In this document: positions 17,236 through 26,651 of the stretch, one piece after another
How positions within the stretch are numbered: position 1 is the first letter of the stretch
How the letters are laid out: every line of letters begins with the position of its first letter
DNA from: Sporichthya brevicatena
Lineage (GTDB): Bacteria > Actinomycetota > Actinomycetes > Sporichthyales > Sporichthyaceae
Reading direction: 5' to 3'
Assembly: GCF_039525035.1 (NCBI RefSeq)
Contig: NZ_BAAAHE010000001.1
Span: 9,255-73,254, forward strand
Length of the DNA: 64,000 bases
Notes under the pieces: generated by a model
Databases searched by the model: none
Seen by the model: the letters and a program-made list of their open reading frames with translations, nothing else
Told to the model about the DNA's origin: nothing
Program-made: the position numbers and the translations under genes

Positions 17236-18065
17236 TCATGGCGGCATTGACAACTGAGCGGGACATCACCCAGATCCCGACGATCTCCTCCGAACGCGCC
17301 GACGCGTTCTTCACGCTCTCGGCGATCATGGCCGGAGCGTTCGTGATCTGGGCGCTGTTCGAGATGGTGTTCCGCCGCTCGCCGATCCTGGCGTTCTGCC
17401 TGCTCGGCAGCGTGCTCTGCAACCTGAACGAGCCGATCTGGGACGCGCTCGGCAAGCTCCGCTTCCACGAGGGCAACCACATCGCCTGGACGCAGTTCCC
17501 CGACTTCGCGCAGCCGGTCCACTACCCGTACTGGGCGATGTTCGTCTACACGGGCTTCGGCGGCGTCGCCTGCTTCGTGTTCTACAAGGCCTTCGCCTCG
17601 CGCAGCTGGAAGATCTTCGGCTACGCCGTCCTCGGCCAGGCCGTCATGAACATCGTGCTCGAGGGCTTCATCATCACCAGCGCCTACGACTACTACGGCG
17701 AGCAGCCGTGGCGGATCGGCACCGACTTCCCGCTGTGGTGGGTGCCGGTGAACTACGGCGAGATGCTGGCCGGCTTCCTGCTCTGCATCGCGATCGGCCA
17801 CTGGGGTCTGGTCAAGGGCGGCCTGACGTCGATCGCGCTCGTGCCCTGCTGCTTCTCCGCCTGGCAGCTGTGGGCCGGCTGGCCGACCTACGCCACGATC
17901 AACATGGACATCCACGGCGCGTGGCGCAGCCTCGCCGCCCTGTCCGGTGTGTGCATCGCCGGCGCGTCGGCCTACCTGATGGGCCGTTACCTGTTCGGCC
18001 CGCTGAGCGCGGCCACCAACACGGCACCGGTCGAGCAGCGCGAGCGGGAGGCCGTCCCCGCCTGA
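17232..18065 (+). CDS. Polytopic membrane protein, partner of AveC-like protein
   Basis: A 277-residue protein with about seven helices, rich in aromatic residues at helix ends (HYPYWAMFVYTGFGG, SAYDYYGEQPW, PLWWVPVNYGEM). It may be a distant AveC-family relative, but I cannot assign it firmly. It starts at an ATG overlapping the previous stop by 4 bp, implying coupled expression and perhaps a complex. The C-terminus is short and charged. A GC-rich terminator hairpin follows 20 bp downstream. Confidence 0.6.
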   Translation: MIMAALTTERDITQIPTISSERADAFFTLSAIMAGAFVIWALFEMVFRRSPILAFCLLGSVLCNLNEPIWDALGKLRFHEGNHIAWTQFPDFAQPVHYPYWAMFVYTGFGGVACFVFYKAFASRSWKIFGYAVLGQAVMNIVLEGFIITSAYDYYGEQPWRIGTDFPLWWVPVNYGEMLAGFLLCIAIGHWGLVKGGLTSIALVPCCFSAWQLWAGWPTYATINMDIHGAWRSLAALSGVCIAGASAYLMGRYLFGPLSAATNTAPVEQREREAVPA

Positions 18066-18085
18066 CAGGCAATCAGGTCACACAG

Positions 18086-18120
18086 AAGCGGCGGCGCCCC
18101 GGCGGGGGCGGCCGCCGCTT
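18086..18120. terminator. Terminator hairpin between convergent genes
   Basis: AAGCGGCGGC (18086-18095) pairs with GCCGCCGCTT (18111-18120), with an inner GCCCC/GGGGC stem. It is placed between the membrane-protein gene and the convergent secreted-protein gene. Confidence 0.7.
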
Positions 18121-18142
18121 CGTGTTCGGCAGCGAGCGATCG

Positions 18143-18652
18143 TCAGTGCTTGACGCGCGTGAGGCGGAAGTACAGCTTCGCGTTCTCGTCGTCGACCTGC
18201 GTGTTGCGGACGTAGCCGCCGGCGTCCTCGAACTTTCCGGTGCCGCTCCGGACGGGGAGCCGGGCCGTGAAGTCCGAGTCGACCAGGTCGTCCCAGTCGA
18301 CGCGGATCTTGCCGCGGGCCGTCACCGAACCGGTGTCGAAGAAGCGGTACTTCACCTTGCACTCGAGAACCGCGGCGCGCGGGTCGCGGCGGTTGCCGAG
18401 GAACCGGACGAACTCGCACTCGCCGCGGTCGGTGCCGACGCGCTTGCCGTTCTGCCGCAGGTTCGCCTTCCAGGCGAAGCGGTCGCCGCGCTCCGGCATC
18501 CCGGAGAAGTCGTCGTCGTAGGCGGTCTGGCGCTCGTCGACGCGGATGACGAACACGTGGTTCGCCTCCGCCGGGGAGGCGAGGACGACGAGGCCGGTGG
18601 CCACCAGGGCGGACGCGCCGCCGAGGGCGCCGATTCGAGTCAGTGTGCTCAT
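18143..18652 (-). CDS. Small secreted protein with allene-oxide-cyclase/dirigent-like barrel
   Basis: A 169-residue protein. A signal peptide (GALGGASALVATGLVVLASPAEA) is followed by a beta-rich domain with GDRFAWKANLRQNGKRVG, a Cys-containing strand (GECEFV), the mid-domain VLECKVKYRF and the closing SGTGKFEDAGGYVRN. The SGTG-x-x-x-x-A-G-G/R-G-x signature and overall size resemble AOC/dirigent-type barrels, which in bacteria include small secreted lipocalin-like proteins and some natural-product cyclases. ATG 18652 has GGAGG in front. No partner gene is adjacent on its strand. The fold is inferred; the substrate is unknown. Confidence 0.65.
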   Translation of the reverse strand: MSTLTRIGALGGASALVATGLVVLASPAEANHVFVIRVDERQTAYDDDFSGMPERGDRFAWKANLRQNGKRVGTDRGECEFVRFLGNRRDPRAAVLECKVKYRFFDTGSVTARGKIRVDWDDLVDSDFTARLPVRSGTGKFEDAGGYVRNTQVDDENAKLYFRLTRVKH

Positions 18653-18834
18653 GGGTCCTCCAGACCGTGCCGCTGCGCGGACGACCGCAGGCAAACGGCG
18701 TCCAATCGGGGCAAACCTATGCAGACGGTGACGAAAGGCACCAGACGGTAAAAGGTGAATCACTTGCAATGTTTCGGATGGGTCCTGGCCACGACCTGGT
18801 CGAACGGCCGCTACGCAGCGTCAGAAGCTGCAGG

Positions 18835-20394
18835 TCAGTCGCACTCCACGCCGTCGCGCGGCGCCTCGCCGTTCACGAGGTAGTCCTCGACCAGCCGGTT
18901 GATGCACCGGTTGTCGTCGCCGTAGACCGTGTGCCCGTCGCCGTCGTGCGAGACGAAGATGCCGCTCTCCAGCTGCTCCGCGAGCACCTTCGCCCACTCG
19001 TACGGCGTCGCGGGGTCGCGGGTGGTCCCGATGACCACGATCGGCGCCGCCCCCGCCCCGGTCACCGGTCCCGGCTCCTGCGCCGGCTGGACCGGCCAAT
19101 AGGTGCAGGGCAGCAGGCTCCAGGCGATGAACTCCCCGAACAGCGGCGACGCCTCCCGGAACCGCGGCACCTCGGCCTGGATCTGTTCCGGGGTGCCGGT
19201 GAACGGGCGGTCGAGGCAGTTGACCGCGTAGATCGCCTCGTTGGAGTTGTCCGGGAACCCGCCCCGGTCGTTGCGCTGCAGGTAGGCGTCGGCCAGGTAG
19301 AGCAGCCCGGTGCCGTCGCCGTTGTAGGCCGCGAGCAGCGCCGCCCGCAGGAACTCCCACCGCTGCGTGCTGTAGAGCGCGGAGACGACGCCGAGCGTCG
19401 CCATCGCCTCCGGCACCGGCCGGCCGGACCGCGACCGCAGCGGCTTGGAGTCGGCCGCCGCGAGCATGCCGCGCAGACGGGTCTCGATCTCCCCACGCTT
19501 GCTGCCGATCTGGCAGTCCTTCTTGTCCTTCAGGCAGTCGGCGACGAACGCCTCCCACGCGATCTGGAACCCCTTGGCTTGCGCCAGGGAGAGGTCCACC
19601 GCGGAGAGCGCCGGGTCGATCGCACCGTCGAGCACCATCCGCCCGACGTTGGCCGGGAACAGCTCGGCGTAGCGGGCACCGATGTAGGTGCCGTAGGAGT
19701 AGCCGAGGTAGTGCAGCTTCTCGTCGCCGAGCACCCCGCGCAGGACGTCGAGGTCGCGCGCGACGTTGTCGGTGTCGACCTTGCCGAGGAGCGGGCCGGT
19801 CCGCTGCTTGCAGCCGGCCGCGAAGCGCTTCGCGATCCGGTCCCATGCCGCGACGTCGTTCGCGTTGTCCATCGTGACGTCGGCGGAGAGGAACTCGTCG
19901 AGCTGACTGTCCGTCACGCAGTCGATCGGCTTGCTCTTGCCGACGCCGCGCGGGTCGAAGCTGACGAGGTCGTAGTTCGCCCGCACCGGCTCGGTGATGC
20001 CCCGGTACGCCGCCTGCAGGTAGCCCACTCCGGAGGCGCCGGGGCCGCCCGGGTTCAGCAGCAGCGAGCCGAGGCGCTTGCCGTTGGTCCGCAGCCGGGT
20101 GACGGAGAGGTTCAGCGTCGCACCGGCCGGCTTCTCGTAGTCGATCGGGACCTTCACCTTGGTGCACTGGAAACCGCCGCCGCAGGCGCTCCAGCTCAGC
20201 TTCTGGTCGTAGAACTTCGCGAGCGCCGCCGGGGCCGGTGTGGGGACGGGGGTGCCGTCCGCCGCCGCGGTCGGCGCCGGGGCGGGGCTCGCCGAGGGCA
20301 GTCGGTCCCCGCCGCCGCTGCAGCCGGCAGCGACCAGGCTCAGGACCGCGATTCCTGCTGCCGCGCGGACGCGGATCCCCCGCCGGTTCGTCAT
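18835..20394 (-). CDS. Secreted alpha/beta-hydrolase, tripeptidyl-aminopeptidase-like lipoprotein
   Basis: A 519-residue lipoprotein (lipobox VAAGC near residue 25) with a Pro/Ala/Thr linker. The alpha/beta-hydrolase core has the oxyanion segment NPGGPGASG, the nucleophile GYSYGT and a C-terminal TAP-like part with TTRDPATPYEWA and the catalytic histidine in HDGDGHTVYG. The family (Streptomyces SlpD/SlpE, mycobacterial CaeA type) are cell-surface peptidases or esterases. The position just before holB and tmk matches Streptomyces, where slpD is found at the same place. Confidence 0.88.
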   Translation of the reverse strand: MTNRRGIRVRAAAGIAVLSLVAAGCSGGGDRLPSASPAPAPTAAADGTPVPTPAPAALAKFYDQKLSWSACGGGFQCTKVKVPIDYEKPAGATLNLSVTRLRTNGKRLGSLLLNPGGPGASGVGYLQAAYRGITEPVRANYDLVSFDPRGVGKSKPIDCVTDSQLDEFLSADVTMDNANDVAAWDRIAKRFAAGCKQRTGPLLGKVDTDNVARDLDVLRGVLGDEKLHYLGYSYGTYIGARYAELFPANVGRMVLDGAIDPALSAVDLSLAQAKGFQIAWEAFVADCLKDKKDCQIGSKRGEIETRLRGMLAAADSKPLRSRSGRPVPEAMATLGVVSALYSTQRWEFLRAALLAAYNGDGTGLLYLADAYLQRNDRGGFPDNSNEAIYAVNCLDRPFTGTPEQIQAEVPRFREASPLFGEFIAWSLLPCTYWPVQPAQEPGPVTGAGAAPIVVIGTTRDPATPYEWAKVLAEQLESGIFVSHDGDGHTVYGDDNRCINRLVEDYLVNGEAPRDGVECD

Positions 20395-20440
20395 GGCGCG
20401 ACCTTATGCGAGCCGACTCCTCGGCCGGCGGAGGTCCCCG

Positions 20441-21580
20441 TCAGCGCAGCGCGAGCGTCATCGCCTCGACCGCGAGCAGCGGCGCGGCGTTGGTCTCCAG
20501 GGCGGTCCGGCAGGCCAGAACGGCCTCGATCCGCCGCAGGGTGGTCTCCGGGGTGCTGTCCGCCGCGATCTCACGCACGGCCGCGGCCTCGGCGGCGTTG
20601 ACCGGCTCCACGTCGGCGCCGAGCTGCACCGCGAGGACATCTCGGTAGAACGCGACCAGATCGACCAGCGCCCGGTCCAGCCCGTCCCGCTGGGCGCGGG
20701 TGGCGCGGGCCTTCTGCCGCTTCTCCAGCTCCTTGAGCGCGGTCGCGGCGCCCGGGGGCTGCTTGGCCCCGGTCCCGATGCCGAGCGCGGACTTCAGCGC
20801 CTCCCGCTCGGCGGCGTCGGAGATCTCGGACGCCGCGGCGACGTCCGCCTTCACCGCCTCGATCAGCCGCTCGGCGGCCCGCAGGCACGACCCGACGTCG
20901 GTGATGCCGCGCGGCAGCGCCAGCACGTCCGCCCGCCGCGAGCGCGCGTCGGGGTCGGTCGCGAGGCGCCGCGCCCGGCCGATGTGGCCCTGCGAGGCGA
21001 GCGCGGCGACGCGCGCGGTCTCCGGGTCGATCCCGTCCCGCCGGGCGAGCACCTCCGCCACCGCCGTCGTGCTGGGCGTGACGAGGTGCACCGAGCGGCA
21101 GCGGGAGCGGATAGTCGGCAGCACGTCGTCCGCCGACGGGGCGCACAGGATCCACACCGTCCGCGGCGGAGGCTCCTCGATCGCCTTCAGCAGCGCGTTG
21201 GCGGCCTGGTCGGTGAGGCGGTCGGAGTCCTCGGCGATGATCACCTGCCACCGCCCGTTCGACGGCGACAGCGCGGCCCGGCGCACCAGCTCCCGGGTCT
21301 CCTTGACGCCGATGCTGAGCAGCTCGGTGGTCAGCACCTCGACGTCGGCGTGCGTGCCGGTCAGCACCGTGTGGCACTCGGAGCACTCGCCGCACCCGCC
21401 CTGCGGGCACTGCAACGCCGCGGCGAACGCGCGCGCCGCGACCGAGCGGCCTGACCCCGGCGGGCCGGTCACCAGCCACGCGTGGGTCATCGCGCCCGGT
21501 TCCCCGGCGACCGCGGCCGCGAGCGCCGCCACCGCGGACTCCTGCCCGACGACGTCCGCCCAGACCCCGCCCAACGTCAC
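20441..21580 (-). CDS. holB: DNA polymerase III subunit delta'
   Basis: A 379-residue clamp-loader ATPase homologue. It has the P-loop GPPGSGRSVAARAF (about residues 38-51), the zinc-binding cysteine cluster CPQGGCGECSEC, a sensor segment SRCRSVHL and DRLTDQAANALLKAIEEPP. GTG 21580 follows GGAAGGGAG and overlaps the stop of the MFS-tmk gene by 4 bp (GTGA). The longer open frame upstream is the shadow of that gene. It loads the beta clamp with tau/gamma and delta. Confidence 0.93.
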   Translation of the reverse strand: MTLGGVWADVVGQESAVAALAAAVAGEPGAMTHAWLVTGPPGSGRSVAARAFAAALQCPQGGCGECSECHTVLTGTHADVEVLTTELLSIGVKETRELVRRAALSPSNGRWQVIIAEDSDRLTDQAANALLKAIEEPPPRTVWILCAPSADDVLPTIRSRCRSVHLVTPSTTAVAEVLARRDGIDPETARVAALASQGHIGRARRLATDPDARSRRADVLALPRGITDVGSCLRAAERLIEAVKADVAAASEISDAAEREALKSALGIGTGAKQPPGAATALKELEKRQKARATRAQRDGLDRALVDLVAFYRDVLAVQLGADVEPVNAAEAAAVREIAADSTPETTLRRIEAVLACRTALETNAAPLLAVEAMTLALR

Positions 21581-23622
21581 GGCGTGCTCCCTTCCGGCTG
21601 CTGCGACCCCGGCCGCTGCGCACCCGCCGACTCGTCCATCAGCTGCGCCACCCGCTGCAGGACGGCCGCGGTGATCTCCGTCGGCGTCTTCGTGGCGTCG
21701 ACGACGAAGTAGGCCCGCGGCCGCCGCGCGGCCCGGTCGAGGAAGCCCTGACGGACGCGGTGATGGAACTCCATCGACTCGGACTCGATCCGGTCCGGCG
21801 GGAGCAGGCGACGTTCGGCCGCGACCTCCGGCGGGACGTCGAGCACGATCGTCAGCGTCGGCATCAGGCCGCGCGTCGCGAAGCGGGAGAGCCGCTCGAT
21901 GTCCGACGCCGACAGCGCCCGACCCGCGGCCTGGTAGGCGATCGAGGAGTCGACGTACCGGTCGGTGATCACCACCGCGCCCCGTTCGAGCGCCGGGCGG
22001 ATCACCTCCTCGACGTGCTGGGCGCGGTCCGCGGCATAGAGCAACGCCTCGCTGCGCGGGGAGAGCCCGAGGTCCTGGGTGTCGAGCAGCATCTGGCGCA
22101 GCCGCCGGCCGATCGCGGTCGCACCGGGTTCGCGGGTCACGACGACCTCGTGCCCCCGCGCGGTCAACCACTCCGCGAGCCGGGCCACCTGCGTCGACTT
22201 GCCGGCGCCGTCGCCACCCTCGAAGGCGAGGAAAAAGCCGGAGGTGATCGGGTCCGCGAGCGGGGTCTCGCGCCGCAGCGCGGAGGTCACGTCCCGCACC
22301 AGGGAGATGCCCTTGCGGTCGTCCATGTGCCGGTAGGAGAAGAACCCGACGGCGGCCGCGACCGCGCCCGCACCGAGGAACACGACGGCGGCCCCGCTGT
22401 AGGCCACCGTGACGTCGTCGGTCGGGTGGAAGTCGACGCGGCCGACGGCGCCGGCCAGCGCCGGCGAGGCCGCGAGCACCGCGACGAGCGTCAGGCGGAC
22501 CATCGACTGCACGAACGCGAACGTCCGACCACGCAGCTCGTCCGCGACCTCGAGGCCGATCAGCGTGTACCCGGTGACCCAGGCGACCCCGGACGCGAGC
22601 CCGAGCGCGACGGTGAAGAGCACGACCACCGGCAACTCCGGGATCACCGCGATCACCATGAGCAGCAGGCCGGCCGCGACGATCGACATCGCGAACAGCC
22701 GGCGGCGGGAGAGGCCGGCGAGCAGGCGCGGCCCGAGCAGCATCCCGAGCGCGAGCCCGACGAAGACCGCGCCGAACAGCAGGCCGTAGCCCGGGTTGCC
22801 GGCGCCGAGGCCCCGCACGAACGTCGGGGCCAGGCCGACCACCGTGCCGCCGGCGGCGAACGCGCCGAGCATGCCGATCAGCAGGCCGCGCACCACCGGG
22901 GTCTGCGCGACGAACTTCCAGCCCTCGACGAGGTTCCGCCACGGATTCTCGGCCTTCGCCCGCTCGACGTTGTCCCGCGGGATCTCCAGCGTCGCGATCG
23001 TCGCCGCCGCGAACAGGAACGTCGCGGCGTTGAGCCAGAGCGCGAGCGAGGCGGGGTGCGTCACGAAGAACTCGAACCGTGCACCGAGCGCCGCGGTGAT
23101 CAGCGACAGGACGGTGAAGATGCCCGCTGCGACCGGCGCGGACCCGTACGCGGTGACCAGGCTGATCTGGTTCGCCGCCTCGAGCCGCTCGCGCGGGACG
23201 AGGTTCGGGACCGTGGCCTCCTTGGCCGGGATCCAGAACAGGCTCAACGCCTCGATCAGGAAGGTGGCGACCAGGAGCCACCACAGCGACCCGACGATCG
23301 GGATCGAGACGAACAGGCCCGCGCGCAGGACGTCGGTGACGACCATCGTCATCCGCCGGTCGAGCCGGTCGGCGACCACGCCGGCGATCGGGGCGAACAG
23401 CAGCGCCGGGATCAGCCGGAGGATGAAGACACCGGCGACGGCGTAGTTCTGGTCCGCCGAGCTGTCGGTGGTGAGCTCGGCCGCCATCGCGGTGATCGCG
23501 AGCAGGCCCAGCCAGTCCCCGAGGCTCGAGAACGACAGCGAGATCCACAGCCGCCGGAACGGGGCGATCTGCAGGACCCCCCGTACGTCGTGGTCCAGCG
23601 GCTGGTCCGGCACGTTCCCCAC
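21577..23622 (-). CDS. tmk: MFS transporter - thymidylate kinase fusion
   Basis: A 681-residue fusion. Residues ~1-435 form a 12-helix MFS permease (VVADRLDRRMTMVVTDVLR is the typical loop 2-3 motif). Residues ~465-665 are a complete dTMP kinase with the P-loop FEGGDGAGKST, the DRYVDSS motif and the LID region with basic residues. The kinase makes dTDP; what the transporter half carries is unknown. Streptomyces encodes a similar large membrane-kinase fusion next to topA, so the fusion is ancestral to this group. GTG 23622 is chosen for the GGAGG 10 bp upstream; a GTG at 23658 lies inside a hairpin. Confidence 0.9.
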   Translation of the reverse strand: MGNVPDQPLDHDVRGVLQIAPFRRLWISLSFSSLGDWLGLLAITAMAAELTTDSSADQNYAVAGVFILRLIPALLFAPIAGVVADRLDRRMTMVVTDVLRAGLFVSIPIVGSLWWLLVATFLIEALSLFWIPAKEATVPNLVPRERLEAANQISLVTAYGSAPVAAGIFTVLSLITAALGARFEFFVTHPASLALWLNAATFLFAAATIATLEIPRDNVERAKAENPWRNLVEGWKFVAQTPVVRGLLIGMLGAFAAGGTVVGLAPTFVRGLGAGNPGYGLLFGAVFVGLALGMLLGPRLLAGLSRRRLFAMSIVAAGLLLMVIAVIPELPVVVLFTVALGLASGVAWVTGYTLIGLEVADELRGRTFAFVQSMVRLTLVAVLAASPALAGAVGRVDFHPTDDVTVAYSGAAVVFLGAGAVAAAVGFFSYRHMDDRKGISLVRDVTSALRRETPLADPITSGFFLAFEGGDGAGKSTQVARLAEWLTARGHEVVVTREPGATAIGRRLRQMLLDTQDLGLSPRSEALLYAADRAQHVEEVIRPALERGAVVITDRYVDSSIAYQAAGRALSASDIERLSRFATRGLMPTLTIVLDVPPEVAAERRLLPPDRIESESMEFHHRVRQGFLDRAARRPRAYFVVDATKTPTEITAAVLQRVAQLMDESAGAQRPGSQQPEGSTP

Positions 23623-23645
23623 CCTAGTGAGCGCCTCCGACTCCC

Positions 23646-23706
23646 CCCGAAAGCGCACTACGGCACCTGCGAAAGCAAAATCCGCGTGCCGTACTGCGCT
23701 TTCGGG
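23646..23706. terminator. Long hairpin between topA and MFS-tmk
   Basis: A 21-bp left arm (23646-23666) and right arm (23686-23706) match at 20 positions; the shared part reads CCCGAAAGCGCA then TACGGCAC. The loop is 19 nt. It directly follows the topA stop on the same strand and precedes the MFS-tmk start. It could end topA transcription or act in the tmk leader. Confidence 0.65.
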
Positions 23707-23715
23707 AGTACGCGG

Positions 23716-26532
23716 CTACGACTTCGCGGCGGTCTTCTTCGCGGCAGTCTTCTTCGCCGCGGTCTTCTTCGCGGCCGTCTTCTTGGCGGCCGTGGTCGAG
23801 GCCGCCGTCTTCTTCGCCGCGGTCTTCTTGGCGGCCGCCTTCTTCGCCGGGGCCTTGCGGGCGGCCTTCTTCGCCAGGCCGCGGGCGCGGCGGTCGGCGA
23901 GGAGCTCGGCGGCGCGCTCGTCGGTCAGGGTCTCGACGTCGTCGCCCTTGCGGAGCGAGGCGTTGGTCTCACCGTCGGTGACGTACGGACCGAACCGACC
24001 GTCCTTGACCACCATCGGCTTCCCGGAGACCGGGTCGTTGCCGAGCTCCTTGAGCGGGGCGGCGGCCGAGGCCTGCCGGCCACGCTGCTTGGGCTGGGCG
24101 AGCAGGGCGAGCGCCTCGTCGAGGGTGACGGTGAGCAGCTGCTCCTCCGCACCGAGCGAGCGGGTCTCGCTGCCCTTCTTCACGTACGGGCCGTACCGGC
24201 CGTTGGACGCGACGACCGGTTCGCCCTCGACCTCGCCGAGCGTGCGGGGCAGGCTCAGCAGGTCGAGTGCCTGCTCGAGGGTCACCTCGTCGAGCGCCAT
24301 CGACTTGAACAGCGACGCGGTGCGCGGCTTGTCCTTCGAGCCCTCCGGCAGGACCTCGGTGACGTACGGGCCGAAGCGGCCGTTCTTCGCGACGACCTCG
24401 AGCCCCGTCTCCGGGTGGACGCCGAGGACGCGGTCGTCCGACGGCGCCGAGAACAGCTCCTCGGCCTTCTCCACCGTCAGCTCGTCCGGCGGCATCTCGT
24501 CGGGGACGTTGCCGCGCTGCAGCTCGCCGTCGCGCTCACGCTCGACGTAGGGCCCGTACCGGCCGACGCGGACGAAGATGCCGTTGCCGATCGGGATCGA
24601 GTTGACCTCGCGGGCGTCGATGTCACCGACGTGCTCGGAGACCAGCTGCTTCAGACCGACGATCGCGTCGGAGCCGGACGGACCTGACGAACCGTCACCG
24701 TTGGCGCTCGCCGCACCGTCCCCGGGCGGGCCGAAGTAGAAGCGGGACAGCCAGTCGACCATCTCCGCCTCGCCGTTGGCGATGTCGTCGAGGACGTCCT
24801 CCATCCGGGCGGTGAAGTCGTAGTCGACGAGGTGCGGGAAGTGCTTCTCCAGCAGCCCGACGACCGAGAACGCCAGCCACGCCGGCACCAGCGCGGTGCC
24901 CTTCTTGAACACGTACCCGCGGTCGAGGATCGTGCCGATGATCGACGCGTAGGTCGACGGGCGGCCGATGTCCCGCTGCTCGAGCTCCGCGACCAGCGAG
25001 GCCTCGGTGTACCGCGCCGGCGGGCGGGTCTCGTGGCCCTCCACGTCCATCTGAAGGACCGTCAGAGCATCGTCCTCGGTGAGCACAGGCAGCCGCTTCT
25101 CGCGGTCGTCGAGCTCGGCGTCGGGGTCGTCCGCGCCCTCGACGTAGGCCTTGAGGAAGCCCGGGAAGGTGATCGTCTTGCCGGAGGCGGCGAACTCGGC
25201 GTCCTCACCGGAGGAGGACCGACCGCCGATGCGCACCGACACCGACTGCCCCGTCGCGTCCTTCATCTGCGACGCGACCGTGCGCATCCAGATCAGCTCG
25301 TAGAGGCGGAACTCGTCGCCCGAGAGGCCGGTCTGCGCGGGGGTCTGGAACTCGTCGCCCGCGGGCCGGATGGCCTCGTGGGCCTCCTGCGCGGTCTTCG
25401 ACTTGGACTCGTAGCGCCGCGGGGTGTCGGGGATGTACTCGCGCCCGTACAGGGCCGTCGCCTGCGACCGGGCCGCCGCCACCGCCGTCTCCGACAGCGT
25501 CGTGGAGTCCGTACGCATGTAGGTGATGTAGCCGTTCTCGTACAGGCGCTGGGCGACCTGCATCGTGCGCTTCGCGCCGAAGCCGAGCTTGCGCGAGGCC
25601 TCCTGCTGCAGCGTCGTCGTCCGGAACGGGGCGTACGGCTTGCGGGTGTAGGGCTTGCGCTCGACCTTGCGCACGGTGAACGCCGAGGACGACAGGCGCC
25701 CGGCGAGCGCGCCGGCCGCGGCCTCGTCGAGGTGCAGGACGTCGGCACTCTTCAGCTCACCGAGGGAGGAGAAGTCACGGCCGGTGGCGACGCGCTTGCC
25801 GTCGACCTGCACCAGCCGGGCGGTCACGGTGGTCGGCTCGTCGGCGTTGCGGGCGCGGCCCGTGTCGAACTCGGCGTCGAGGTCCCAGTAGGCGGCGGCG
25901 CGGAACGCCATGCGCTCGCGCTCGCGCTCGACCACCAGGCGGGTCGCGACGGACTGCACGCGGCCGGCCGAGAGCCGCGGCATGATCTTCTTCCACAGAA
26001 CCGGCGAGACCTCGTAGCCGTAGAGCCGGTCGAGGATGCGGCGGGTCTCCTGCGCGTCGACCAGACCCTGGTCCAGGGTGCGGGGGTTCTCCACGGCCTC
26101 GCGGATCGCCCGCTCGGTGATCTCGTGGAACACCATCCGGTGCACCGGGACCTTGGGCTGCAGCAGTTCGTGGAGGTGCCAGGCGATGGCCTCGCCCTCG
26201 CGGTCCTCATCCGTGGCGAGGTAGAGCCGGTCGACGCCGTCCATGGCGTCCTTCAGCTTCTTGACCTGCGCCTTCTTCTCCGCCGCGACGACGTAGAGCG
26301 GCTCGAAGCCGTTGTCGACGTTGACGCCGAGCCGGGCCCACGCCTCGCCCTTGTACTTGGCCGGGACCTCCGCGGCGCCGTTCGGCAGGTCGCGAATGTG
26401 CCCGTAGGAGGACTCGACGACGTAGGAGCTGCCCAGGTACCCGGCGATCTTCTTCGCCTTGGTGGGCGACTCGACGATGACCAGGGCACGACCGGATCCG
26501 GCTCCAGAGCGAGCCTTCTGCTCAGCGGCCAC
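23716..26532 (-). CDS. topA: DNA topoisomerase I
   Basis: A 938-residue type IA topoisomerase. The Toprim domain starts at ALVIVESPTKAKKIAGYLG and includes the DEDREGEAIAWHL acidic triad. The catalytic tyrosine is in YITYMRTDS. The C-terminal part has four GR(Y/F)GPYV repeats, typical of actinobacterial enzymes that lack zinc fingers, and ends in a lysine-rich tail of repeated AAKKTAAKK units that binds DNA. GTG 26532 is preceded by GGGGAGTGCGG at good spacing; the ATG at 26601 would add an unrelated leader. It relaxes negative supercoils. The position matches M. tuberculosis Rv3646c and Streptomyces topA. Confidence 0.97.
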   Translation of the reverse strand: MAAEQKARSGAGSGRALVIVESPTKAKKIAGYLGSSYVVESSYGHIRDLPNGAAEVPAKYKGEAWARLGVNVDNGFEPLYVVAAEKKAQVKKLKDAMDGVDRLYLATDEDREGEAIAWHLHELLQPKVPVHRMVFHEITERAIREAVENPRTLDQGLVDAQETRRILDRLYGYEVSPVLWKKIMPRLSAGRVQSVATRLVVERERERMAFRAAAYWDLDAEFDTGRARNADEPTTVTARLVQVDGKRVATGRDFSSLGELKSADVLHLDEAAAGALAGRLSSSAFTVRKVERKPYTRKPYAPFRTTTLQQEASRKLGFGAKRTMQVAQRLYENGYITYMRTDSTTLSETAVAAARSQATALYGREYIPDTPRRYESKSKTAQEAHEAIRPAGDEFQTPAQTGLSGDEFRLYELIWMRTVASQMKDATGQSVSVRIGGRSSSGEDAEFAASGKTITFPGFLKAYVEGADDPDAELDDREKRLPVLTEDDALTVLQMDVEGHETRPPARYTEASLVAELEQRDIGRPSTYASIIGTILDRGYVFKKGTALVPAWLAFSVVGLLEKHFPHLVDYDFTARMEDVLDDIANGEAEMVDWLSRFYFGPPGDGAASANGDGSSGPSGSDAIVGLKQLVSEHVGDIDAREVNSIPIGNGIFVRVGRYGPYVERERDGELQRGNVPDEMPPDELTVEKAEELFSAPSDDRVLGVHPETGLEVVAKNGRFGPYVTEVLPEGSKDKPRTASLFKSMALDEVTLEQALDLLSLPRTLGEVEGEPVVASNGRYGPYVKKGSETRSLGAEEQLLTVTLDEALALLAQPKQRGRQASAAAPLKELGNDPVSGKPMVVKDGRFGPYVTDGETNASLRKGDDVETLTDERAAELLADRRARGLAKKAARKAPAKKAAAKKTAAKKTAASTTAAKKTAAKKTAAKKTAAKKTAAKS

Positions 26533-26651
26533 TTCCGCACTCCCCGGTTCTTCGTCCTCGGATCGTCCCACCCCGGCTCCGAGGCGACGCAGCGACACCA
26601 TAGCTCTCGATCAGCCGGAGAACGCCCCAGCGCCCGGTCCGGCGGATGCGA

